Part shown: positions 18,014-27,753 of the stretch, one piece after another
How positions within the stretch are numbered: position 1 is the first letter of the stretch
Layout of the letters: each line of letters begins with the position of its first letter
DNA from: Wukongibacter sp050859025
Lineage (GTDB): Bacteria; Bacillota; Clostridia; Peptostreptococcales; Caminicellaceae
Length of the DNA stretch: 64,000 bases
Assembly: GCF_050859025.1 (NCBI RefSeq)
Contig: NZ_CP138200.1
Location: 558,001-622,000, forward strand
Reading direction: 5' to 3'
The notes under the pieces: generated by a model
The model's input: only the letters and a program-made list of their open reading frames with translations
Database searches by the model: none
Told to the model about the DNA's origin: nothing
Made by a program: the position numbers and the translations under genes

Positions 18014-18778
18014 ATGGGCCGAAGAGCTAGAGATAAGAGCAGTACAGGTATATATCATATCATGCTGAGAGGTATAAACAGGCAGGATATATTTAACGAT
18101 GATGAAGATAGGAGAAAATTTATAGAGACGTTAGAAAAGTATAAGGAAATAAGTCAATGCGAGATATATGGATACTGCTTAATGAGTAATCATATTCATC
18201 TATTAATAAAAGAAGGCAAGGAGTCAATTGGAAACACCATGAAAAGGATTGGTGTCAGTTATGTTTATTGGTACAACATTAAGTATGAAAGGTACGGTCA
18301 CTTATTTCAGGGAAGATATAAGAGTGAAAAGGTTGAAGATGACAAATATCTTATGGTGGTTCTAAGATATATCCATCAAAATCCATTAAAAGCTAGGATG
18401 GTGGATACAGTAGATGAATACAAATGGAGCAGCTATAGTGATTATATTGAAATGAAAAGCACTCTTATAAATATGTGTTTTATATACAATATATTAAGTG
18501 ACGACAGCAATAAGGCCATAAAAATGTTTCAAGAATTTATGAATGAAGAAAATAAAGATAAGTGTCTAGATTATAATTCCAGAAGAAGCCGTATAACCGA
18601 TGAAGATGCAAGAAAAATAATGAAAAAAATTATAAAATCTGATAATCCTCAAGTATTACAACAAATTAGCAAGGTACAGAGAGATGCAATAATAAGAGAG
18701 TTTAAGGAAATGGGTATTTCAATAAGACAGCTTGCGAGGATAACAGGATTAGGCAGAAGTGTTATAGAAAAGGCATAG
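18014..18778 (+). CDS. REP-associated tyrosine transposase (RAYT, Y1 family), copy 2
   Basis: Nearly identical to copy 1, with only two amino-acid changes in the mature frame (REKSS to RDKSS; YNMKY to YNIKY). The H-x-H and tyrosine motifs are intact. DNA identity continues about 115 bases past the stop, to AAAATGAAAATTTG, where the two copies diverge; this defines the right end of the duplicated element. There is no L REP after this copy. Confidence 0.93.
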   Translation: MGRRARDKSSTGIYHIMLRGINRQDIFNDDEDRRKFIETLEKYKEISQCEIYGYCLMSNHIHLLIKEGKESIGNTMKRIGVSYVYWYNIKYERYGHLFQGRYKSEKVEDDKYLMVVLRYIHQNPLKARMVDTVDEYKWSSYSDYIEMKSTLINMCFIYNILSDDSNKAIKMFQEFMNEENKDKCLDYNSRRSRITDEDARKIMKKIIKSDNPQVLQQISKVQRDAIIREFKEMGISIRQLARITGLGRSVIEKA

Positions 18779-18989
18779 AGGTAAGCAGATGACCATAGTA
18801 CAAGCCTATAAATCCTTTTTAGAGGCCTTTTAGATAAATATGTATACATTTTCATCTGAGAAAGATATACAGCTCTTAAAATGAAAATTTGAGAGTCTAG
18901 AAAAGCTGTGAGTAAAACTAGATAACTAAAGAACCATATAAAACAATTGTATGAAATATCAAATACACTCAAAAAACTTGTACTGATAG

Positions 18990-18998
18990 TGTTATAAT
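18990..18998 (+). promoter_or_regulatory. Extended -10 promoter of the zinc peptidase gene
   Basis: TGTTATAAT at 18990-18998, about 35 bases before the start; no clear -35 box. Confidence 0.5.
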
Positions 18999-19033
18999 AA
19001 TATCTAATATACTATTTATAGGAGGCACTCACT

Positions 19034-20176
19034 ATGTCAATAAAATCAAAGAAATATATCTGGCTGATACTAGGAATTCTAGTAGGTATTGTAATAGGAC
19101 AGATGGCATCGAATATGGGTTATAACATTATGCCAAAGAAAGAACCTGATACTACTCAAATTATAGAAGAAAAACTCAATGATGATAACAATGTAGATGA
19201 GATAGATACTGATATTAAGGCAGATACAAGTGAAGAAAAACAAGAGCCTAAAAAAGAAGCTGATACTGAAGATACTACAAAAGAGATAAAGCAGCCAATA
19301 GAAAATATACCCGAAAAGAAAGAAACACAGAAAACAGCCCAGGAGATTATAGCAGAGGCTCAAAGGGAGGAAGAAGAAAAGCGAAAACAATTAGAAGATG
19401 CTAAGAAGAAACAAGAAGAAGAAAAGAAAAGCAATGAAAAAAAGGAAGTAAAGGTAATTGAGCCACCACAAGACACAGAGAGCGGTAAAAGAAATGAGAC
19501 AAGAACTGAAAGGATACCGGAACCAGAGGCTCCTGAAAGGGACTTTACCGTTATTAAGGAAAGCAAGAATGCTAAAATCTATTTTGAAAAGGGCTATAAT
19601 GAGAAAGCTATAGAAGAGATTGTTAAGTATTACGAAGAAGAAGTATATCCAGATCTTACCTCATATTTTGGTATCAAAAAGCCGAGGGCTGTAAAGTTTT
19701 ACTTTTTAAGCAAGAAATCAAATCGTGGGATAAAAGCCCATTTACCTACTACTGTAGCAGACCCCGATGGATTTTACAGCTATGGTCATATTTATATCTT
19801 TCCAGAAGATATTATGCATAATATGAAACGTATCATAAGACATGAATATACTCATCACCTAAATAATCACTACTATGATGGTGGAATACCTATGTATATG
19901 GATGAAGGTATGGCATATTATATTATGAATTACTATTACATGGATGAAAATGAGAAAAATACTGTGGCTAATGTATATGGTGTAAAAACCAATTATGAAA
20001 CCTATTCAAATAGTAAATATGTCTTTTTAGTTTTAGACAGGTATCTTGGAGATAATAGCAGTTTTCCAAAGTACTTTAAATATCTGAAAGAATATACTCA
20101 TGCAAAGGCATTTGAAATGACCTTTGGAATTACAGAAAAGGAATTTAAAGAAATATATAATAAATACGTTAAATAG
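19034..20176 (+). CDS. Membrane-anchored zinc metalloprotease (peptidase MA-like gluzincin)
   Basis: GGAGG lies eight bases before the ATG. Residues 8-30 are a single membrane segment; residues 35-165 are a long charged K/E/D linker of low complexity that would span the wall. The C-terminal domain (about 170-380) has the zinc motif H270-E-Y-T-H274 (IIRHEYTHHLN) and a downstream MDEGMAYY, where E291 fits the third ligand of a gluzincin. The family match is to peptidase-MA-like domains. A cell-surface protease is likely; the substrate is unknown. It stands at the edge of the repeat cluster with its own promoter. Confidence 0.82.
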   Translation: MSIKSKKYIWLILGILVGIVIGQMASNMGYNIMPKKEPDTTQIIEEKLNDDNNVDEIDTDIKADTSEEKQEPKKEADTEDTTKEIKQPIENIPEKKETQKTAQEIIAEAQREEEEKRKQLEDAKKKQEEEKKSNEKKEVKVIEPPQDTESGKRNETRTERIPEPEAPERDFTVIKESKNAKIYFEKGYNEKAIEEIVKYYEEEVYPDLTSYFGIKKPRAVKFYFLSKKSNRGIKAHLPTTVADPDGFYSYGHIYIFPEDIMHNMKRIIRHEYTHHLNNHYYDGGIPMYMDEGMAYYIMNYYYMDENEKNTVANVYGVKTNYETYSNSKYVFLVLDRYLGDNSSFPKYFKYLKEYTHAKAFEMTFGITEKEFKEIYNKYVK

Positions 20177-20188
20177 ATTCTCAGATAC

Positions 20189-20218
20189 AAGGGGCTTTAT
20201 GATACTATAAAGTCCTTT
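20189..20218 (+). terminator. Hairpin after the zinc peptidase gene
   Basis: AAGGGGCTTTAT (20189-20200) pairs with ATAAAGTCCTTT (20207-20218). No T run follows, so it is a weak terminator candidate. Confidence 0.5.
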
Positions 20219-20434
20219 GTAATGTAATAATGAAGAAGTTTAAACAAAGGGGTGCATCTATAGGGAATATTGTGGGAATAACTAGGTTAGTTTATGCTTG
20301 AGAAGGAATGGAAGGATGATATATACCTTGAAAATTGCTCTATAAATTCCTTTTAGAGAAATATAATGGTCCGTAGTACCTAATAGAATAAAAAAACTCT
20401 TAAAATCCAAATATGAGGCTACAAAATTATAAAA

Positions 20435-20464
20435 CTATAGAATTTATGTCTATAGTCTTTTTAT
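20435..20464 (+). terminator. Second hairpin with T run
   Basis: ACTATAGA (20435-20442) pairs with TCTATAGT (20450-20457), followed by CTTTTTA. The DNA between the two hairpins (20222-20430) has no gene; a stretch at 20341-20420 (CTATAAATTCCTTTTAGAG; ACTCTTAAAATCC) resembles the 3' tail of the RAYT elements and may be a decayed relic (weak). Confidence 0.5.
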
Positions 20465-20570
20465 ATTTAAATAGAGAAAAAAATAAGCTCGAAGATATTT
20501 TATTATCAAACTAAATATCCTCAAGCTTTTTAGCCATATCTACAAATATTTCAGAGTTGTAGAAATGAAA

Positions 20571-20597
20571 GGACAGTAGGGAAAATCCCTACTGTCC
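20571..20597 (-). terminator. Terminator for the minus-strand S-layer-like frame
   Basis: GGACAGTAGGGA (20571-20582) and TCCCTACTGTCC (20586-20597) are a perfect 12-bp stem, about 60 bases beyond the minus-strand stop. Keeping a good terminator suggests the frame came from a complete gene. Confidence 0.8.
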
Positions 20598-20660
20598 TAA
20601 ATTTATTGATATAAGCGTAACCCCTTGAGTAATCTCAAAAGTTGTTTCAAGTGCTATGCT

Positions 20661-23600
20661 CTATGGTCTTGCGTCTACAGCATCTTGGTCAACGCTTACT
20701 GGAATTGTTATAGTATCATCTGCATCTACAAATATTCTTAATGTAGTAGAACCAACAGCCTTTGCAGCTATTGTAATAGGATCAGCCTGCGTAACAGTTG
20801 CATAAGAGGAACTGTCTTGAGATAAACCTAAGATACCAGTTTCATCTACGTCTACTATCTTACCAAATTGATCTTTAGCTACGATGTAAACAGATTCTTC
20901 ACCGTTAGTATCGTCTGTATCTAAAGTAATTACAGTTAATGCATCTGTAGCAGTTGCAGTAGAACCTAAGTAGTAAGTTCCATCTTGAGCTGCTGAATCA
21001 GAGCTGTCAAATGTTAATACCATATCATCAGTCTTACCATTTACGATTGCTCTAACTGTTAAAGTTCCAGAAACTTCGTCGCTATTTGCAGCATCTGTAC
21101 TTGTAACTGTAAGTGTAGTTCCAGTAACTGATGCAGCTAGGCCAGCACTTGCTTCTTCTAAGCTATTATCTAATACAGTTAAAAGTATATCTGAAGAATT
21201 AATAGCCACTTCGTTGTTAGCAGCATCATATGCTTTTACAGTAAATGTATAGTCATTGTTAGCACTTTCTGTAATCTCAGCCTTGTAAGTATCAAGGTTA
21301 GCTTCATAAACATCTCCTGATCCAGAGTTGTCTGGATCAACAGTTACTGTTGACTGAATTTCAATATGGTCTATTGCAGAACCAAGTTCTCCAGCTGTAA
21401 ATGAAATATTTACAGATTTCTCTCCAGCATCTAAAGTAGTATCATCTGAGTAAAATACCTTAGCTGTATAGTTTCCTTCAGTAGTAGCAGTTAATGTAAA
21501 GTCAGCTTTTTTAGCATCTTCTCCATTTTCAGCTTTATTTCCTAAGGTTACGTTAGCTAATGTTTCAAGTTGAACATTGTTTTCATCTAAATCTACTGCC
21601 ACACCATATTGGTCAATACCTGACAATGTGAATGGCTTAGCAGCTCCAACTACTGCACTTCCTGAAGTAGGAGCAACAGTTAAAGATTCCAATTGTCTAG
21701 ATTTATTTGCAGTTACGTTAATAGTTGCGAAAGTAACCTTATCGTCTCCTGATTGACCATTTGTAAGCTTGATTTCATGTGCAGCTGGTAAATTAGCATC
21801 ATCTAATGATTTTGCAGCAAAACCAACGTAAGCAATAGCTGTGCCATCAGTTACAGAAGTTCTTGCTGAATCATCGTCTCCGGCTTTGAAGAATTTATAT
21901 AGGTAGTTTGCATCGTCACCTTCAACAGCTAAATCAGTACTGTTTGCTGCAACATCAATTACATTTCCGTATTGATCTTTAAATGTTACAGGTAATAATA
22001 CATAAGCTTCAGTATCAACTACGTGTAAGTCATTGTCTTCAAGGGCAGCTGTGTCGTCATTGATAGCCGTTACAGTGTTTGCCATTTCTACAGCAGTAAG
22101 TTCAGCGGCATCAACAACTGGTACAGATACTTGTCTAATAGCTCCTTCTTTTGCAATGACAGTGTTATAAGTATCTGCCGCTACAGCTCCACCAGCAGTA
22201 AACTTGATATGAGTTATAGCTTCACCATCTCCAGCTAAAGCTCCTGTATCATCCTTAGCAGCTTCTAAAGTTACACCAGCAGGTGCTGAGAATGTTAGTA
22301 CGTTATCAGTTGCATTATCTGCAACTTCAACCATTTCATTGTATTGGTTTCTAAATACGATTGGTTTTACAACACTTCCACCAGCAGTAAGCTCCTCTGC
22401 ACTAATTGAAATTGCATCAATGCTTGTTACAGCTGTGTCGATTTGAGAAGTTAAAGTAAATGTAGAAGTAGTTTCACCTACAGCAATTGTTACAGTGTAT
22501 ACTTCATTTGGATTATTAGCTACTGTAGCTGCATCTTGATCAGCTCTATTAGTAGTAAACTTTAATCCAGATAAGTTTCCATTTTCATCTGCTACTTTTT
22601 CTATTGCAACTTCTGCAGATGCATCTTCAGAAGCAGAATCTACTACAGTAAAGGAAACAGTATCAGCATTTATAGCGATGTCATTTCCTAAAGCATTTTG
22701 GAAGTTGATTCTAGTTCCAGTAGTACCATTTATAGTAACGTTTGATTCAGTTACTGTTGATTTATTTGTAACTGTTAAATTAGCATTTGTAGTAACTATA
22801 CTATTTAAGTCCCCATTAGTAACTGTTATTACAAGAGGAGTAGATACTTCTGTACCATCAGGTAAGTAAGCTTTTACAGTTGCTGTTCCAGATGCTATAG
22901 TATCAACTGATATAGTAGTAGCATTAGTTGCCCCATCCTTTACAGTTACTGTATTATCCTCTCCATTAAACTCAAGTATAGAAGTGTCGCTTATACTCCA
23001 TCTTATATCTCTATCAGTAGTATCAGCATTTAATGTGATGTCATTTCCAAATTGATCGACTACCTTAGCTGTTAAAGTGATATTAGTTGTACCAGCGGTT
23101 TGAGTAGTATTAGCAATTTCGATAGAGGAAATTGCAGCTGGAGCTAAAGTTACTTCTTCAACAGTAGCAGTAAAGGTTTTACTAGCAATTACGTTTGATT
23201 CAGAATCCTTATTTACTAATGTTAAAGATACATCCTTATCCTTTACAAGGGTATCAGTAATAGTTATAACTCCAGTTCCGTCTGTAGCAACTGATACAGT
23301 TAAAGGGAAAGAACCCATTGTACCTGTTACTTCTAATTCATTATCTAATGCATCAAAATCAGATATCTCTTCACCATATTGATTTTTTGTGGTAAAATAT
23401 ATCTTAGCCCCAGATGTGCTTGGTAAACCAGTAGTAGTAAATTCGAAGTCTGCTATATACTCATCTGCAATTTTAGCTAAGAAAGTATTATTAGTAAATT
23501 CAAAATTTGATCCTTCTACGGTATATGTAGTGGCATCAACTAAAACATCATCTCCTGATAATATAAAATTAGCCTTGCTATCAACAAGACTTCCAGCTTC

Positions 23601-23741
23601 GTAAGTAGCAGTAAGAGTAGTTTCACCTGCAGTTATTGTTAATGTTTTACCTGTTAAGTTTTCTTCAGTAACATTTTCGCTTGTTACTAATGTTACTTGA
23701 ACTGTTGTTGTGTTAATAGCACATATTTTACCAAAAAACAT
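20661..23741 (-). pseudogene. 5'-truncated S-layer-type Ig-repeat reading frame (headless; possible silent cassette)
   Basis: 1026 uninterrupted codons, but the first ATG opens in the middle of an Ig-like domain (CAINTTTVQVTL, compare SAINTTTIKVTF at residue 160 of the 10122 gene product). There is no signal peptide, no SLH repeat and no ribosome site before the ATG, and an in-frame TAG lies ten codons upstream. At least six domains carry the motif D/N-Q-Y/F-G-x (VDQFGND, KDQYGNV, KDQFGKI), typical of S-layer Ig-like repeats. Codon use is like the highly expressed surface genes. The frame is otherwise intact, so the loss is recent or the sequence is kept under selection as a recombination donor. 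Expressed as it stands, the product would remain in the cytoplasm. Confidence 0.7.
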
Positions 23742-24186
23742 ACCAAAATTTAGTAATGGTGAAACCTAGTGATAACAAAAGGTGTAGGGGTTAGGCTCTA
23801 TAGTGACTTTGTAAATCAAATATTATTTTAATAAAGTAAATCATAATGATTTTAGAATTATATATTAATTATTTAAGTAAGTCACAATATTACTTATAAT
23901 TTTATTTATTATAACAAGTAATATGCGTTGTTATCTTGAATAAAAAGTATTTAAAGTATAAAAGTGTAAATATAGAAAAATTTAGACAGAATATTGGTGG
24001 AAAAGCCAATTTTTTTTATAAAGGACTTTTTTCTTTTGGTTTTAATGCTTTATGAGCTGCAGAAAATATTATAGATAACAATTAATGGATGAAGATAAAG
24101 TTAGATGCTATATATTAACAAAAGCTTCTACCTATATTATAATGAAATAAGAAGCTTGTTAAAAAATGAAGAAGGGGGAAAAGTAA
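23742..24186. other. AT-rich intergenic region between divergent frames
   Basis: No gene, SLH fragment or signal-peptide coding sequence is seen on either strand, so the missing 5' part of the minus-strand frame is not nearby. A 19-bp string, ATAAAGTAAATCATAATGA (23831-23849), recurs exactly at 56501-56519. Confidence 0.6.
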
Positions 24187-25302
24187 ATGAAAAAGGTATC
24201 TTGTTTAGTCTTGCTACTAATTATTATACTAACAGCAACAGTTCCAGTAAGTGCCGCAGAATGGGACAAAGAAACAAATGTACCATTGGACAAGGTCTGG
24301 AAGGTGAGGTTCAATATGGAGATTGATACTGATACTGTAAATACAGGAAATATATATATAACCGATTCTAATGGAAAAAGAATAGATGCTTATGTAAACC
24401 AAAATGAAGATAAGAAGGAAGTATTTATAGTATCAAAAGAAAAATATAATGAAGGAGAAAGTTATTATATACATATAACTAAAGGTGTTAGATCTATTGA
24501 TGGAAAATACATAAAAGAAGCTGTAAGCAAGGAATTTATTACTTCATCTATTAATATACCTCCGATAGTAATAAAGGAAATAGAGGATCAAGTTATGAAA
24601 GAAGGGGAAGTTGTAACAATAGATTTGAGTCAGATATTTTTCGATGAAGATGGTGACGAATTGGAATATGAGGTAACAACGGGTGAAGTATATGGAAGTA
24701 TCTATAGATATACTGTTGAAGATCTGCAAGAGCCGTTACAGATAACTATAGGAGCAAAGGATGAAGAAGTTATAGTATATGATACCTTTAATGTTGTACT
24801 GAACGAGCAGATAAATTTTGAAGATAGTAATATAGAGAGTGCGGTAAGAGAGGCGATAGATAAGCCTAGTGGAGAAATTTATGCTAAGGATGTTGAGGAG
24901 ATAGAGGAACTGAGCTTAAGTAAGAAAGGTATATCTAGTTTGGAAGGAATAGAATATCTAGTTGGACTTAAGGAGCTTAAATTAGCATTTAATGATATAA
25001 GTGATATAAGACCTCTAAATAAGCTTGTAAACTTAGAGACTTTAGACCTAAAAGAAAATGTTATAAGTGATGTCTATTATCTAATAGGTTTAGAAAAACT
25101 ACAATATTTGGATCTGAAGAATAATTATATTGGAGATATAACAGCTATTGGATACTTAATAAATCTAAAAGAATTGGATTTAAGCCAAAATAGGATTGTG
25201 GATGTAAATCCCCTAAGTGAATTTGATGAAGAGCTAATATTAGAAATAGATAAAAATCCAATTGAGGACTACGGGCCAATAGAGCATTTACTTGATTATT
25301 AA
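24187..25302 (+). CDS. Secreted leucine-rich-repeat protein with SbsA-type Ig domain
   Basis: GAAGGGGGAAAAGTAA precedes the ATG. Residues 1-23 are a signal peptide ending VSA. Residues 24-118 are an SbsA Ig-like (Big_5) domain (VWKVRFNMEIDTDTVN, NIYITDSNG); the same domain ends three enzymes at 30962, 32917 and 34887. Residues 120-205 are a cadherin-like or Ig module (DEDGDELEYEV). Residues 210-371 carry an LRR cap (SAVREAIDKPSGEI) and about four internalin-type repeats of 22 residues (LKELKLAFNDISDIRPL). No catalytic motif or wall anchor is visible. A protein-binding role at the cell surface is likely. Confidence 0.85.
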   Translation: MKKVSCLVLLLIIILTATVPVSAAEWDKETNVPLDKVWKVRFNMEIDTDTVNTGNIYITDSNGKRIDAYVNQNEDKKEVFIVSKEKYNEGESYYIHITKGVRSIDGKYIKEAVSKEFITSSINIPPIVIKEIEDQVMKEGEVVTIDLSQIFFDEDGDELEYEVTTGEVYGSIYRYTVEDLQEPLQITIGAKDEEVIVYDTFNVVLNEQINFEDSNIESAVREAIDKPSGEIYAKDVEEIEELSLSKKGISSLEGIEYLVGLKELKLAFNDISDIRPLNKLVNLETLDLKENVISDVYYLIGLEKLQYLDLKNNYIGDITAIGYLINLKELDLSQNRIVDVNPLSEFDEELILEIDKNPIEDYGPIEHLLDY

Positions 25303-25357
25303 ATAAGTATTTGCAAAGGGCTATAGGAAAAAGCTAAACATTTTACTATAGGTTTAT

Positions 25358-25397
25358 AAAAAGCATGATTAACGTTTAAACGTTAATCATGCTTTTT
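25358..25397. terminator. 40-bp perfect palindrome, bidirectional terminator
   Basis: The sequence is perfectly self-complementary about AACGTTTAAACGTT, with A5 at one end and T5 at the other. It lies between the convergent LRR and minus-strand genes and should terminate both. Confidence 0.9.
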
Positions 25398-25447
25398 ATA
25401 GTATATGGAAAATCTATTAGCTTGGATTTGCTAAAGCTATTTTGTTA

Positions 25448-26350
25448 CTATATAAAAAGGGAATTAATTTCATTTTCATAGCCGTATTTTTTTAGAAATT
25501 CAATAATTGCAACTTCAAAGATTTCTTTTTGGCTGATATTTTTTTCTTTACTAAATTCCTTGACTAGCTCTGCCAAAGGGTGAGACATACAAAGAGATTT
25601 AGTTATGGTTACGCCACCTACAACATAACGAGGTATTGTACCACCTTCATTGAGAGCAAGAAGGTGAACAAGTTTATCTCTATTACGATCTAGCATTTCT
25701 AGCATTGGTAGAAGCTTTTCTAGTCGTTCAATCTTAGGGTATTTTTCTACAGAAAAGCTTTTAGCTTCTTCTGCAGGCTTTTCAGAACTTAATGCAGAGA
25801 TATTTTTTGTATCTACTATTTTGTTTATATCGCTTTTTATAGGTATTTCTCCCTTTTGAAGAATATATGTTTGTTTTTCGCTTGACCATATGTAGCCCCT
25901 GGATTTCATATACGTTGCCATTGCTCTGTGATCCTTCATACCGGCTCTTTTAGCAATCTCTTTAGGATCAATACCTGCTTTGAATAGAGATAAAATCCGT
26001 TCTACCTTAGAGGTGCTACTAGAAGGAACAGACATAACATTCAGATCTGGTTTCAATACGTATATATGCTTATTACCATCCCATCTATAACCTCGACGGC
26101 GCATATACATATCTAAGGTTCTATAGCTCTTATGCTCAAGCTCAAGGGCAAGCTCTTCCCTAGATAGACCTTCCATTAATCTTTTTAATATGTATTTATC
26201 ATCGTAATCAGCTATTCGGCTACTTTGTAATGTAGCAGCGATTTCTTCAGTTGATATGTCTTCCGATATATATTCATCATTATGAATGTCTGTTCCATCA
26301 TCATATAAGTATTCATCAAAATAATTATCATCACGGGAGTCTATAGACAT
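25448..26350 (-). CDS. Protein of unknown function with two helix-turn-helix-like repeats
   Basis: 300 residues from the ATG at 26350, which follows AAAGGTGATG at normal distance; a TTG at 26368 is less likely. The N-terminus is acidic. Two similar units of about 45 residues follow: ILKRLMEGLSREELALELE...RTLDMYMRRRGYRWD and ILSLFKAGIDPKEIAKRAG...RAMATYMKSRGYIWS. Each looks like an HTH pair ending in Y-M-x-x-R-G-Y-x-W. The C-terminal 80 residues are helical (LAELVKEFSKEKNISQKEIF). A DNA-binding role is inferred. It lies 46 bases after the tyrosine recombinase gene on the same strand, so the two are probably one operon. I do not recognise a named family. Confidence 0.72.
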   Translation of the reverse strand: MSIDSRDDNYFDEYLYDDGTDIHNDEYISEDISTEEIAATLQSSRIADYDDKYILKRLMEGLSREELALELEHKSYRTLDMYMRRRGYRWDGNKHIYVLKPDLNVMSVPSSSTSKVERILSLFKAGIDPKEIAKRAGMKDHRAMATYMKSRGYIWSSEKQTYILQKGEIPIKSDINKIVDTKNISALSSEKPAEEAKSFSVEKYPKIERLEKLLPMLEMLDRNRDKLVHLLALNEGGTIPRYVVGGVTITKSLCMSHPLAELVKEFSKEKNISQKEIFEVAIIEFLKKYGYENEINSLFI

Positions 26351-26396
26351 AAGATCATCACCTTTCAAGTTAGATTAAATCTTGGAATACAAGTAA

Positions 26397-27260
26397 TTAC
26401 AATACATTTATAGCCTGACTTAAATCGTCCATATTTGCATGGGTATATATAGAAGTCACCTTTAAATTAGAATGTCCCAATAGTTTTTGTACGTGTACAA
26501 GATTTACTCCATTTCTAATTAAGTTTGAAGCAAAGCTGTGACGTAATATATGAGCAGTAACATGTTTTTGCAGACCGAGTTTCTTGGCGGTATCTTGAAA
26601 TATTCTATTTACGTATGCAGCACTTAAACTACCGGTTTTTTTTGTGGCAAAAAAATTATCGCTGTCAATTTTAGGGCGTATATTGAATAAGTAGTCCTTA
26701 AATATTAATAGTAAATTCTTGTTAATTGGTATGTTTCTATCCTTTTTTCCCTTTCCGTTTATTACATGGATTACCTGATTTTCAATATCTACATCCGTTA
26801 CTTTTAGATTCAAACACTCACTGATTCTCATCCCTGTGTAGTATAAGGTCTTTGCGACTATCTTGATTAACCGATGATCTATTGCCTCTATGAATTCTTC
26901 GGCCTCATCTGCCGATAAATATACTCTTTCCTTTTTTTGTAATCTGATTGGTTCCAATGACATAGCTATATTTCTAGGACAAAGCTCCTTATTATGTATA
27001 TATTTCCAAAATGATCTAAGTGTATAAAGATTTCTGCTTCTACTGGCTGGCTGCAAGGCTCTTTCGTCTTTTAGCCAATAAAGATAATCTTCAATATCCA
27101 CAGTTTGTATTTCATCTATGTATAGGGGACAATTATGTTTTTTTTCAAGGAAAAACTCAAAGGAATACAGATCTGACATATAGCCTTTTATGGTTTCTGT
27201 ACTTTTATCCATTGTAATTAAGTATTGTTTATATTTTTCAATAGCCTCGTGGAGCAGCAT
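26397..27260 (-). CDS. Tyrosine recombinase (XerC/D-like integrase)
   Basis: 287 residues, the normal size for Xer-like recombinases. An N-terminal SAM-like core-binding domain (1-100) is followed by the catalytic domain with all expected residues: R145 (TGMRISE), lysine in GKGKKDR (170-173), H237 and R240 (HILRHSF), H263 (LLGHS) and Y272 (SIYTH). The DNA substrate is unknown. It is not in the usual xer context and is followed by a putative DNA-binding partner. The nearest odd structure is the headless S-layer frame about 2.7 kb away, so DNA inversion or cassette exchange of surface genes is a possible job (inference). A mobile-element origin is the main alternative, but no att sites were found. 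Confidence 0.92.
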   Translation of the reverse strand: MLLHEAIEKYKQYLITMDKSTETIKGYMSDLYSFEFFLEKKHNCPLYIDEIQTVDIEDYLYWLKDERALQPASRSRNLYTLRSFWKYIHNKELCPRNIAMSLEPIRLQKKERVYLSADEAEEFIEAIDHRLIKIVAKTLYYTGMRISECLNLKVTDVDIENQVIHVINGKGKKDRNIPINKNLLLIFKDYLFNIRPKIDSDNFFATKKTGSLSAAYVNRIFQDTAKKLGLQKHVTAHILRHSFASNLIRNGVNLVHVQKLLGHSNLKVTSIYTHANMDDLSQAINVL

Positions 27261-27688
27261 TTTCTATCACCTTTTCCATTGTTGAGATAATTTTGTGCAT
27301 ATTAGTGCTATTCCTTTAGTGTATGCATTATATAATTACTAATTTATAGTTAGGATACCCTAAAATCTATGAATTTTTAAAGTGTTACTATTTTATCATG
27401 ATTGTTGGACATTATTAATAAATATAGTAAAGGCCGTGATATTATATGTCAATATATATTATGTTAACATATATTTAGATTAATAGATAGATATAAGATA
27501 GATTGAAAATTGGTAAAAAATGTTTATGGTGTAAAATAATCGCTAGAGTTCAAAAAGGATATTTAGATATTATATAATATTTTAAATAAACATAAGGGTT
27601 TCTATTCAGAAAAAGAGGAAATCGATTAGATAATGCTTTATATGTAATAAACTTACATTAAGTTAATGTAGAAATAAGTAATAATTTC

Positions 27689-27718
27689 TTGCATTTTGTA
27701 TGTAATTTACATTATAAT
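27689..27718 (+). promoter_or_regulatory. Promoter of the 949-residue SLH gene
   Basis: TTGCAT (27689-27694), 18-base spacer, TATAAT (27713-27718), 35 bases before the ATG. The remaining DNA of the 493-base divergent gap (27261-27753) is AT-rich and shows no gene. Confidence 0.6.
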
Positions 27719-27753
27719 AGTTAAGATACAACTTATATTTGGGAGGAAGTCAA

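Larger units (their letters stand above)
14395..18894 (+). mobile_element. REP/RAYT repeat cluster with duplicated coiled-coil genes
   Basis: The region is built from repeated parts, all in one orientation. Copies of a hairpin starting GTGACAGGGGAC occur in two forms: L ends in ...CGGTTCAATTGTCAC, and R ends in ...CGTATCTATTGACAC. The order is L-A1-R, L-B1-R(truncated), L, L, L-A2-R-RAYT1, L-B2-R-RAYT2, where A and B are small coiled-coil genes. The duplicated genes are almost identical in DNA, so the copying is recent. RAYTs are single-strand Y1 transposases whose partners are REP hairpins. Outer limits are approximate: left by the first partial REP, right by the end of identity after RAYT2 at about 18894. 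Confidence 0.8.

Noticed and set aside
20222..20430. Third RAYT element
   Set aside because: Only short stretches resemble the RAYT 3' tail; no transposase remnant or REP hairpin is seen, so I mention it as a weak relic only.
24105..24326. Open frame overlapping the start of the LRR gene
   Set aside because: It runs in another frame over the signal-peptide region of a well supported gene and has no ribosome site.
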